A stretch of DNA of 64,000 nt from Thiothrix litoralis (GTDB lineage: Bacteria > Pseudomonadota > Gammaproteobacteria > Thiotrichales > Thiotrichaceae), in NCBI RefSeq assembly GCF_017901135.1, contig NZ_CP072801.1:3159501-3223500 (forward strand), written 5' to 3'. The notes under the pieces are model-generated. The model was not told the DNA's origin. It did not search any database and saw only the letters and a program-made list of their open reading frames with translations. The position numbers and the translations under genes are program-made. This document shows, one piece after another, positions 45,748 to 53,205 of the stretch (within the stretch, counting starts at the first letter, position 1; every line of letters begins with the position of its first letter).

Positions 45748-45769
45748 ACCCGCTACTGTTGGTTAATTC

Positions 45770-45797
45770 GTAGAGACGCAAGCTATTGCGTCTCTAC
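45770..45797. repeat. Palindromic repeat GTAGAGACGCAA
   Basis: GTAGAGACGCAA at 45770 with its inverse TTGCGTCTCTAC around a four-base centre. A dispersed repeat type that can form a strong hairpin between soxZ2 and the MBL gene, possibly attenuating or stabilising the transcript. Confidence 0.6.
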
Positions 45798-45833
45798 TGT
45801 GTCATTTTCCTCTCATTCAAGGCCGGAGGAATC

Positions 45834-48101
45834 ATGCGAGCCATTGCCGCATTTATCACTATTTTCTGTTTGTTGCTGGGGCTGAATGCCCGTGCTGACG
45901 ACAAACTTCCGCCGGTCGTGATGGAACTCATCAAAGTTTCCGAGCACGTTTACTATGTGCAGGGTGCGCCCGGCGCAGCTACCCAAAATCACGGCTTTAT
46001 TTCCAACGCTGCGGCAATTGTGACCGATGACGGAGTGATCCTGTTTGACACGCTCGGTTCCCCTGCGCTTGCCCAGCTCTTCCTGCAAAAACTCAAAAAA
46101 GTCACTGACAAGCCGGTGAAAAAGGTCATTGTCAGTCATTACCATGCTGATCACGTTTACGGTTTGCAAGTGTTCAAGGACATGGGCGCGGAAATCATCG
46201 CTCCGGCAGGCGCAGAAGATTACCTCAATTCCGAAAATGCCGTCACCACACTGGAAGAGCGCCGTACCTCGCTTGCCCCGTGGGTGAATGCTGATACCCG
46301 CCTCGTCAAGCCTGACCGTTATGTGGAAGGCAATGAAGAGATTAACTTCGGTGGCGTTACCCTCAAACTGATTTTCAATGGCAAAGCGCACTCGGACGGC
46401 GACCAAAGCGTGCTGGTTGAGCCGGATGGTGTATTGCTGATCGGCGACCTGATTTTTGAAGGCCGCGTGCCCTATGTCGGCGATGCCAATACCAAAGTTT
46501 GGCTGGAACGTCTCAAGGAAATGTCGCAAGGCAAGCTGACAGCAATGATTCCCGGTCACGGCCCGATGTCCAAAAAACCCCAAGAGGTTATCAAAACCAC
46601 CGCCCATTACATCGAATTCTTGCGTGAAACAATGGGCAAGGCCGTAGAAGATATGACCCCGTTTGATGAAGCCTATGAAGCCACCGACTGGGGTGAGTTT
46701 ATCGACATGCCAGCGTTTGCAGAAGCTAACCGTCGTAATGCTTATCAGGTTTACCTGTCGCTGGAACAGGAAGGGATGCAGCCGCCTGAGGCCGAAAAGG
46801 CCAGTGCCGACACGCCCGCTGCCACCGCCGTGCGTGAAGCCCCGGCTCTCACCGAACAAGCCAAGCAACTGCTGGATGAGGTCAATCAACGCATCACCAA
46901 TGTCAATACGGCTGAACTTAAGGCGTTGTTGCAAAAGCACCCCGAAACCCAGCTTATTGACGTTCGTACCCCACAAGAAATCACGCTACTGGGTGGCAGT
47001 ATTGATGCGCCACGTCACCGTAACCTCATGCGCGGTTGGCTGGAAATGCACGCCACCGAGCAGTTACCCGATAAAAATATCCCGATCGTGGTGTATTGCG
47101 GCGTAAACCAACGCAGCCCACTCGCCGCTGATACTTTAATGAAACTTGGCTACACCAATGTTAAAAACTACGCTGATGGCTTTTTTGCATGGAAAGACGC
47201 TGGGTTGCCCGTCGAAGAAAACGACAAAGCCCTCGATTCATTCCTTTATAGCAAACCCATCGAAGTCATTCCCGGCGTATGGTCAGCGATTGGCGCAACC
47301 GCTCCGCCTTCCTACGACAATAGCGGGCACAACAATAACCTTTCCTTCGTGATTACGGATGCAGGTGTTGTGGTCATGAATGCTGGTGACAATTACCTGT
47401 TGGCACAAGCCCTGCACGACGAAATCAAACAACGCACCGATCAACCCGTCAAATACGTGCTGCTGGAGAATGGGCAAGGCCACGCCATGCTTGGTATGAA
47501 TTATTGGCAGGAGCAGGGGGCGAAGGTCATTATGCACCAAGATGCATGGCACGAAGTCGAGCAACGTGGTGCAGACCTGATTGCCTTAATGCGTGCCCGT
47601 AGCCGTGATAAAGCCTACCGCACCGAGCTTTCCAAGCCTGATGTTATCCTCAGCGAAGACAGCATGGACTTAAGCCTTGGCTCATGGAAAATACAAGCCT
47701 TACGTATCGGTTCAGCACACAGCCCCGGTGACATTATGTTATGGATGCCTGATAAGCAATTGCTGATTAGCGGTGATGTGGCATTTCATGAACGCCTGTT
47801 GCCCCTGTTTGAAGATACCGATACTGATGCGTGGATCGACACTTGGGCAAAACTCGAGGCGCTCAAACCCACCCACATTATTCCCGGACACGGCAGCCCC
47901 ACCAACTTGGCGGAAGTCACGCAATACACTAAAGATTATTTGGTATACCTACGCACCAAGGTCGGGGAGGTGCTCGAAAACGGTGGCACCTTACAAGATG
48001 CCTATAAGATCGACCAAAGTGCTTTTGCCCACCTTGATACGTTCGACGAGCTATCGCTGGCTAATGCTGGCATGGTGTTTCGCGAAATGGAATTTGAATA
48101 A
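45834..48101 (+). CDS. MBL-rhodanese-MBL fusion protein, periplasmic
   Basis: 755 residues. Signal peptide (AAFITIFCLLLGLNARA). MBL domain 1 (about 25-260) has the zinc motif SHYHADHVYG (His102), DLIFEG and IPGHG. The rhodanese domain (about 345-465) has active loop CGVNQRS with Cys near 422. MBL domain 2 (about 480-740) keeps HSPGD, SGDVAF and IPGHGSP, but the HxHxDH position reads NGQGHAM, losing three ligands. Domain 1 resembles SoxH/persulfide-dioxygenase-like hydrolases. A role in hydrolysing or transferring periplasmic sulfane sulfur is inferred. ATG 45834 has GGAGGA. An upstream in-frame start at 45786 is rejected. Confidence 0.85.
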   Translation: MRAIAAFITIFCLLLGLNARADDKLPPVVMELIKVSEHVYYVQGAPGAATQNHGFISNAAAIVTDDGVILFDTLGSPALAQLFLQKLKKVTDKPVKKVIVSHYHADHVYGLQVFKDMGAEIIAPAGAEDYLNSENAVTTLEERRTSLAPWVNADTRLVKPDRYVEGNEEINFGGVTLKLIFNGKAHSDGDQSVLVEPDGVLLIGDLIFEGRVPYVGDANTKVWLERLKEMSQGKLTAMIPGHGPMSKKPQEVIKTTAHYIEFLRETMGKAVEDMTPFDEAYEATDWGEFIDMPAFAEANRRNAYQVYLSLEQEGMQPPEAEKASADTPAATAVREAPALTEQAKQLLDEVNQRITNVNTAELKALLQKHPETQLIDVRTPQEITLLGGSIDAPRHRNLMRGWLEMHATEQLPDKNIPIVVYCGVNQRSPLAADTLMKLGYTNVKNYADGFFAWKDAGLPVEENDKALDSFLYSKPIEVIPGVWSAIGATAPPSYDNSGHNNNLSFVITDAGVVVMNAGDNYLLAQALHDEIKQRTDQPVKYVLLENGQGHAMLGMNYWQEQGAKVIMHQDAWHEVEQRGADLIALMRARSRDKAYRTELSKPDVILSEDSMDLSLGSWKIQALRIGSAHSPGDIMLWMPDKQLLISGDVAFHERLLPLFEDTDTDAWIDTWAKLEALKPTHIIPGHGSPTNLAEVTQYTKDYLVYLRTKVGEVLENGGTLQDAYKIDQSAFAHLDTFDELSLANAGMVFREMEFE

Positions 48102-48136
48102 GACGATAATTTTATCAACCGTAGGAGGAGAAAATC

Positions 48137-48646
48137 ATGCTAAAACCAATACTATTCAGCATGTTCATGGCTAGCAGCTTGCTGACGCAGGTGGCGAGCG
48201 CAGAGGAGGCGAAATTCGACCCCGGTGTACCAGCGCCCAAGGTCGCCGATGATTATTACGCAGGTGCGGAAAAAGTTATCTTCCATGTCAGTATGGAGGG
48301 TGATGAAAATAAGTACATGGGCGTATTGGGTAACGTCAGCAATTACATCAAGGCACTGGATGCAACTGGCAAGAAAACCGATGCCATCATTGTGATGAAC
48401 GGCGACGGCCTCGGTTTACTGACGACAGCCAAGCAAGTGGAGATGAACGCCGATGCTAAATTACCGACGAAAATTACTGAGCTGAAGGAAAAAGGCGTGA
48501 AATTCGAGGTGTGCTACAACACCTTGATGGGGCGTAAGATCAAGTTCGAGGACTTGTACGATGCCAAGCCGGAAGACGTGATTCCGTCAGGTGTGGCGGA
48601 AGCAGGCCGTTTAGAAGCGCAAGGCTATCGTTTACTGAAACCGTAA
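48137..48646 (+). CDS. Periplasmic DsrE-family protein
   Basis: 169 residues. Signal peptide (SMFMASSLLTQVASAEE), then a DsrE/DsrF-like fold: KVIFHVSMEGDENKYMGVLGN, IIVMNGDGLGLL and KFEVCYNTL with the conserved Cys near residue 132. Cytosolic DsrE proteins carry sulfur; this exported relative next to SoxYZ and a rhodanese fusion is probably a periplasmic sulfur carrier. Ribosome site AGGAGGAG. Confidence 0.82.
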   Translation: MLKPILFSMFMASSLLTQVASAEEAKFDPGVPAPKVADDYYAGAEKVIFHVSMEGDENKYMGVLGNVSNYIKALDATGKKTDAIIVMNGDGLGLLTTAKQVEMNADAKLPTKITELKEKGVKFEVCYNTLMGRKIKFEDLYDAKPEDVIPSGVAEAGRLEAQGYRLLKP

Positions 48647-48662
48647 CAAGGATGTGTCGCTA

Positions 48663-49394
48663 ATGGTTAACTGGTTTGTATCTTGCTGCAAAAATCTCTG
48701 GTTTCGCGACCTCAATGAGGAGAAGCCTTATATTAACGATACGGCTGTGCGGATTCGGGCTGGCCTGCTGATGGCTATCCCGATGTACATGGCATTAACA
48801 CTCTATGTTGCCATTTTCGGCTCACGCTGGGTGGTCACGGGTGACGTGATCACCGATACGCTGGAAACGGATTTTGACGGGCATATTATCTACGGTGTGG
48901 AAGCTATCAAGCGCACGCTGGACTACTCCACGCAGACTTGGGTGTTGTTTTACGCGCTGTTTGAAATGCTCGCGGGCATGTCGGTGAAAACCTCACGTCT
49001 GTCGCCGACCATTCTACTCAGCAGTTTTCTGGCTAAAGGCAGCAGGCCGGTGTGGAAGCCGTTAACCCCCAAGCGCTTTGCTTGGTCGATTGGCGCGAGT
49101 TTCATTGTGGTCTGTTTGGTATTTTTTAACCCTGAAGTGTTGGCGGGCTGGGTGAATAGCCTTGCGGGTCATGAAGTGTTACCGCCTACCGAAAACTACA
49201 TGCCGCGCTGGATTCCGCTGGTGATGGTGTGGGTCTGCTTCGGCTTTATGTGGATGGAAACGGTATTGGGTTTTTGCGCTGGCTGCAAAGTCCATGCCTT
49301 GCTGGTGTGGATGGGCGTGTTAGAGGAAGAGTGCGAAGCTTGCAATAATCTTGATTGGGGTGATGCTGCCAGCAAAAGCCAGCCGCACCCGTAA
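48663..49394 (+). CDS. DUF4395-type membrane protein with cysteine pairs
   Basis: 243 residues with about four membrane helices. The C-terminus has the DUF4395-like GFCAGCKVHALLVWMGVL and EEECEACNNLDW, and the N-terminus has SCCKNLWFRD. The CxxC-type cysteines suggest thiol or sulfur chemistry at the membrane. RBS AAGGA before ATG 48663; GTG 48654 is possible. It follows the DsrE gene by 16 bp, so it is likely the last gene of the soxY2Z2 unit. Transport or electron-transfer role unknown. Confidence 0.65.
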   Translation: MVNWFVSCCKNLWFRDLNEEKPYINDTAVRIRAGLLMAIPMYMALTLYVAIFGSRWVVTGDVITDTLETDFDGHIIYGVEAIKRTLDYSTQTWVLFYALFEMLAGMSVKTSRLSPTILLSSFLAKGSRPVWKPLTPKRFAWSIGASFIVVCLVFFNPEVLAGWVNSLAGHEVLPPTENYMPRWIPLVMVWVCFGFMWMETVLGFCAGCKVHALLVWMGVLEEECEACNNLDWGDAASKSQPHP

Positions 49395-49437
49395 GGATGT
49401 TGGGTAGTGGGTCAAACCCACTACGCAGCTTTCCCTA

Positions 49438-50493
49438 TCACTTCCCCGCTTTCAGTTTCCCCCAATACAGGTTATAAAGATCCATGGCCTTGTCACCAAC
49501 ATCTTCCTGAAATGTAGCTCCCGTGAGCACTTCAGACGGCGGGAAAATGACCGGATTATTACGAATACCCGTATCCAACAGCGCTCTGGCAGCGAGAATG
49601 GGAGTAGCGTAACCCAATTCTTTCACACAACGTGCAGCCACTTCGGGGCGCAGCATGTAGTCGATGAACTTGTGGGCATTTTCCACGTTGGCTGCACGGG
49701 CAGGAATCACAAAACTATCGACCCAGAAGTTAGCACCTTCCTCGGGGTAGATATACTGCAAGGCAGGCTTCTCTTGCTGGGCAACAACAATTTCGCCATT
49801 CCAGACAAGTCCCAGATCCACATTGCCTGATAGGAATTCGGCACGGGGCTCCCCGCTCAAGACCTTGACACCCGGCATCAACCGGCGCAGTTTCTCGTAA
49901 GCCTGCTTGATTTCGTCCGGGTCAATCGTATTAGGGGAATGTTTATTGATCGTTAAAGCCATACTAAAAACTTCACGCATATCATCGGTCAGCAACAGCC
50001 TGCCACGCCATTGTCTGTCCCATAAATCAGCCCAGCCTTTGATTTTAGCCACATCCACAACATCAGTATTAACAGCAATGCCGGTAGTCCCCCACAGATA
50101 AGGAACACTGAATTTATTACCCGGGTCATACGACTTGTTTATCAAGTCAGGGTCAAGCTGTTCAAAATGCTCAAGCTGGGTATGATCCAGTGGTTGTAGC
50201 AAACCTTCCCTGCTCATTTTCCCGACTAGGCTGGTAGAGGGTACTAGCACATCATACCCTCTGCCTTTCAACAATTTGAGCCGGGTATACATAATCTCGT
50301 TATTGTCATAGGTGGAATACTCCACCTTGATACCGGTTTCTTTGCTGAAATCCTCCAGCACACCTTTCGGAATATAGTTTGACCAGTTGTAAACCACGAC
50401 TTTCTGCTGGTTTTCCGTTTCCAGATCCAGCTCATCCATCGGCTTGGCGAGCGTAAAGGCAATAATCAGACTGACAAAAAGAATTTTAAGCAT
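49438..50493 (-). CDS. PotD/PotF-like polyamine-binding protein
   Basis: 351 residues. Signal peptide (MLKILFVSLIIAFTLAKP), then the spermidine/putrescine-binding fold: VVVYNWSNYIPKGVLEDFSK, YDVLVPSTSLVGKM, YLWGTTGIAVN, MREVFSMAL and ANFWVDSFVIPA. The usual PotABC transporter genes are absent. Instead it overlaps by 8 bp the DUF697 gene upstream, so it may act as a ligand sensor rather than in uptake. Ligand class is inferred from family. Confidence 0.85.
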   Translation of the reverse strand: MLKILFVSLIIAFTLAKPMDELDLETENQQKVVVYNWSNYIPKGVLEDFSKETGIKVEYSTYDNNEIMYTRLKLLKGRGYDVLVPSTSLVGKMSREGLLQPLDHTQLEHFEQLDPDLINKSYDPGNKFSVPYLWGTTGIAVNTDVVDVAKIKGWADLWDRQWRGRLLLTDDMREVFSMALTINKHSPNTIDPDEIKQAYEKLRRLMPGVKVLSGEPRAEFLSGNVDLGLVWNGEIVVAQQEKPALQYIYPEEGANFWVDSFVIPARAANVENAHKFIDYMLRPEVAARCVKELGYATPILAARALLDTGIRNNPVIFPPSEVLTGATFQEDVGDKAMDLYNLYWGKLKAGK

Positions 50494-51070
50494 CTTCCTT
50501 GAACTCTGCTGTGAAAGTTAAGGCTTGTGTTGTGACCAGTTCCTGAGCCACTTGCTTGCCGTGACGGAATTCCTGCCGAAACTGGCGATTGGCTTTCTCA
50601 AGATTGAAATCATCCAGCGTGCCACCCAACTCAAAATGGCGGGCAAAGACTTTTCCTGTCGCGTAGGTCAAAGCTCCCGCACTGACAGAAACACTGGCTC
50701 CGCCAATGAAAGAACCGACTCCCGGCATTACTTTGAGTACACTGCTCAACCCGGTAACAGTCGCTACCGGTAAACTCCCCAATATAAATGCTCTCACCAC
50801 AGAGCGCTCAATTTTGGTATAGCGGATATCGTATAGCTTGACCAGCTCATCCAGCATCTTGAACTGGATATGTGTCAGAGCCAGTACATCCAGCAAGGGT
50901 ACCGGTATCAGCCCCATCGTTACTGCCTGAATGATATTGGCTTTGATGATGCTATCTATTTTTTCAGCCCGCACCCGGCCTTTCGCAGCTTGTAGACGTA
51001 CCGCCTCAGACTGCCTCACCAAAGGTGAGTCAGAGGGTAAAAACTGGGCAATGTCTTCATCATCCACCAT
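50486..51070 (-). CDS. DUF697 membrane protein (paralogue 2)
   Basis: 194 residues. The central hydrophobic region is of DUF697 (YcjF-like) type: IIQAVTMGLIPVPLLDVLAL, then IERSVVRAFILGSLPVATVT and VMPGVGSFIGGASVSVSAGA. It ends in a charged helical tail (LGGTLDDFNLEKANRQFRQE). Closely parallels the upstream gene throughout. ATG 51070 follows CAGGA. Family members associate with membranes and GTPase modules; no GTPase is here. Confidence 0.75.
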   Translation of the reverse strand: MVDDEDIAQFLPSDSPLVRQSEAVRLQAAKGRVRAEKIDSIIKANIIQAVTMGLIPVPLLDVLALTHIQFKMLDELVKLYDIRYTKIERSVVRAFILGSLPVATVTGLSSVLKVMPGVGSFIGGASVSVSAGALTYATGKVFARHFELGGTLDDFNLEKANRQFRQEFRHGKQVAQELVTTQALTFTAEFKEDA

Positions 51071-51086
51071 GCTGAATTCCTGCTGA

Positions 51087-51671
51087 TTAGTGTGTCGATG
51101 TCTGCGCATCCGGCTTGGCTTCGGCAGGGGAATCTTTCAATTCATCCCGAACTTCCTTCACAAATGCCTTGCCCTTGTCAAACTCGCGCTTAAAGAATGC
51201 CTGTGCCTGCTTAGGCTCAAAATCATCCAGCGTACCGCCAGCCTCGAAGTGCATAATGAACGTTTGCCCAACCGCATAGGTCACAGCCCCGGCACTAATG
51301 CTTAGACTAGCACTGCCGATCAGAGTACCAACACCGGGAATCAGTTTGGCAAAACTGCTCAATCCCAAAACGCCCAAGACCGGCAGTGAACCGCCAATCA
51401 GCGAAATCATCAGGGGTCGACTGCTGCTGTCGTCGAATCCCACCCCATAATGCTCACTCAGGCTACGCAGCAGGTTCATCTGCGTGGTAATCAAGGCAGC
51501 AAGGTCAAACAGAGGTACGGGCACTAACCCCAAAGCAATACTGGCAATCATGTGATTTTTGACAATATTGTTGGCTGCAATATCACTGAGCTGGCTCGTC
51601 ACAGATGCCATCTCAACCTCGGGGTCTACACGGTGCGTACCCGTTTTTTCCAGCAATTCTTCCTGAGCCAT
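51087..51671 (-). CDS. DUF697 membrane protein (paralogue 1)
   Basis: 194 residues. ANNIVKNHMIASIALGLVPV, PLFDLAALITTQMNLL and LIPGVGTLIGSASLSISAGA match the next gene, as does the tail GGTLDDFEPKQAQAFFKREF. Same length as the paralogue, so a tandem duplication or two subunits of one complex. ATG 51671 has GGAG at good distance; an ATG at 51686 is also possible. First gene of the minus-strand unit, divergent from the small membrane protein. Confidence 0.75.
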   Translation of the reverse strand: MAQEELLEKTGTHRVDPEVEMASVTSQLSDIAANNIVKNHMIASIALGLVPVPLFDLAALITTQMNLLRSLSEHYGVGFDDSSSRPLMISLIGGSLPVLGVLGLSSFAKLIPGVGTLIGSASLSISAGAVTYAVGQTFIMHFEAGGTLDDFEPKQAQAFFKREFDKGKAFVKEVRDELKDSPAEAKPDAQTSTH

Positions 51672-51810
51672 TAAATTTATCTCCATAAATCAATCAATAA
51701 ACCTGCTCGACCTGCCATTGATTTTACCATATATGGAGATCATGCCAGGTGTTACACCCGCGTCTTAACAAAACTTAACAATTTTAGAATACGATTACCC
51801 CCCTAGCGGC

Positions 51811-51840
51811 TTGACTTAATTTTCAGCCCAACTCGATAAT
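51811..51840 (+). promoter_or_regulatory. Sigma-70-like promoter of the small membrane protein
   Basis: TTGACT (51811-51816), 18 bp, GATAAT (51835-51840), followed 37 bp later by an AAAAGGAG ribosome site and ATG 51877. A close match to consensus suggesting strong expression. Confidence 0.6.
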
Positions 51841-51876
51841 GTACTCTTCATAATTATTGTTTAAAAGGAGTAAATC

Positions 51877-52107
51877 ATGGAAGCTGAAGTAGCATCTGCA
51901 ACAGCAGGATCTAGCGGTTCTCTAGCATCTATCGGCAATTCGCTGAGTGGTTTGGGTACTGCGGCAAAGGCTTTTGTACTCGTCCATCCCATGGGTATGG
52001 CTGTCGCTGGCGGTGCTTTGCTGGGAATAGGCGCTTACTACACCATCGGTAAAATGTTCAGGAAAAAGGATGTTGTTTCCATGCAAGCCGCTCCGGCTGC
52101 TGCCTGA
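51877..52107 (+). CDS. Small Gly/Ala-rich single-helix membrane protein
   Basis: 76 residues. A Ser/Gly/Ala-rich N-terminal part (ASATAGSSGSLASIGNSLSG), one glycine-zipper-like membrane helix (MGMAVAGGALLGIGAYYTIG), a KMFRKK basic stop and an Ala-rich tail. No family recognised. A consensus promoter, a strong ribosome site and its own terminator point to high expression, as for a structural or assembly protein. It lies between the DUF697 unit and the SPFH operon. Confidence 0.7.
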   Translation: MEAEVASATAGSSGSLASIGNSLSGLGTAAKAFVLVHPMGMAVAGGALLGIGAYYTIGKMFRKKDVVSMQAAPAAA

Positions 52108-52139
52108 TAAAAGCACACAATCTGTTAGTGCTCCCAGTG

Positions 52140-52175
52140 CTCCCGCCTGTGGTTATCCCCTCGCGGGAGTTTTTG
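52140..52175 (+). terminator. Rho-independent terminator
   Basis: Stem CTCCCGC/GCGGGAG with a loop of about 16 bases and TTTTT. It separates the small gene from the SPFH operon, or allows partial read-through. Confidence 0.75.
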
Positions 52176-52254
52176 TATCACGTCAAATCATTATTTGGGG
52201 TTTAAAATACATATCCCTACGCCATGTATCCTTAACAAAAACTAGAGTGTCCTT

Positions 52255-53205
52255 GTGGAAAACAGCGAAATTCCCAGCGTTAGCGTACAACTCAGACAGT
52301 GGCTGCGCCGCAAGTTACCATTATTAATCGTATTCTTTCTGATCGGCGCTTTGGTGACGGTCTTCTTCTGGCAAAGAATTGTTATCACTATCGACTCCGG
52401 CGAAGCTGGCATTTTGTTTCGGCGTTTCAGTGGCACAGAAATCGACAAAATTTATGGAGAAGGCTTACACATTTTCAGCCCATTGGATACCCTTTTCATC
52501 TATGAAGTACGCAAACAGGTTGCTTACCATGATTTTGATGTTATCACCAACAAGGGGCTAACTGTCCGGCTGTCACTGGCTATCCGCTACCGCCCCGAAT
52601 ACGAGCTACTCGGCATCCTGCACCAGCGTATTGGCCCTGACTACCTGACTCGTGTCATCCTGCCACAAATCGAATCTGTCATGCGCAAACAATTGGGCAA
52701 TTATACGGCAGAACAAATTTATACCAATGAAGCTGGGTTACTCACCAATGCCATCCTGACCGCACTGGACGAAGTGGGGCGCAACTATGTCGAAGTGGAA
52801 GACATCATTATCCGCAGCATTACGCTACCACCGGAAATCGTCACTGCCATCGAAGATAAGCTCAAACAGGAAGAAAACATGAAGTCCTACGAATTCCGTC
52901 TGCAAACTGCCCAAAAAGAGGCGGACAGGCTGAAAATCGAAGCGAACGGGATAAGGGAATACCACAACCTCATCAACGAATCCCTGACCGAAGCCATCCT
53001 GCGGAACAGCGGTATTGAAGCGACCAAAGAGCTGGCGCAATCGCCCAACGCCAAGGTTGTTGTGATTGGCAGTGGTAAAGATGGCTTGCCACTTATCCTG
53101 AATACCGACCAGACATCCCCGCTACCCAACAAGACCCAAAGCCAACCGCAAGACGCTGAAACGGAAACAGGAGCGGCCAGCCCACCCACAGGAAGCCAGC
53201 CATAA
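52255..53205 (+). CDS. SPFH/prohibitin-domain membrane protein
   Basis: 316 residues. One N-terminal membrane helix (PLLIVFFLIGALVTVFFWQR), an SPFH domain (about 45-230: DSGEAGILFRRFSG, YGEGLHIFSPLDT, RVILPQIESVMRKQLG), then a helix with AQKEADRLKIEA as in prohibitins and a low-complexity tail. SPFH proteins form large membrane cages or scaffolds around partner membrane complexes. GTG start 52255 with a weak ribosome site. Its stop overlaps the next ATG (TAATG), starting a run of coupled genes. Confidence 0.85.
   Translation: MENSEIPSVSVQLRQWLRRKLPLLIVFFLIGALVTVFFWQRIVITIDSGEAGILFRRFSGTEIDKIYGEGLHIFSPLDTLFIYEVRKQVAYHDFDVITNKGLTVRLSLAIRYRPEYELLGILHQRIGPDYLTRVILPQIESVMRKQLGNYTAEQIYTNEAGLLTNAILTALDEVGRNYVEVEDIIIRSITLPPEIVTAIEDKLKQEENMKSYEFRLQTAQKEADRLKIEANGIREYHNLINESLTEAILRNSGIEATKELAQSPNAKVVVIGSGKDGLPLILNTDQTSPLPNKTQSQPQDAETETGAASPPTGSQP

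Larger units (their letters stand above)
44954..45748 (+). repeat. soxYZ duplication, copy 2
   Basis: Direct repeat of 43158-43952, 1796 bp downstream, with soxA and its terminator between the copies. Homologous recombination between them would delete soxA. Confidence 0.9.

Noticed and set aside
49438-50493. Part of a polyamine importer operon
   Set aside because: No PotA, PotB or PotC homologue is adjacent; neighbours are DUF697 proteins.
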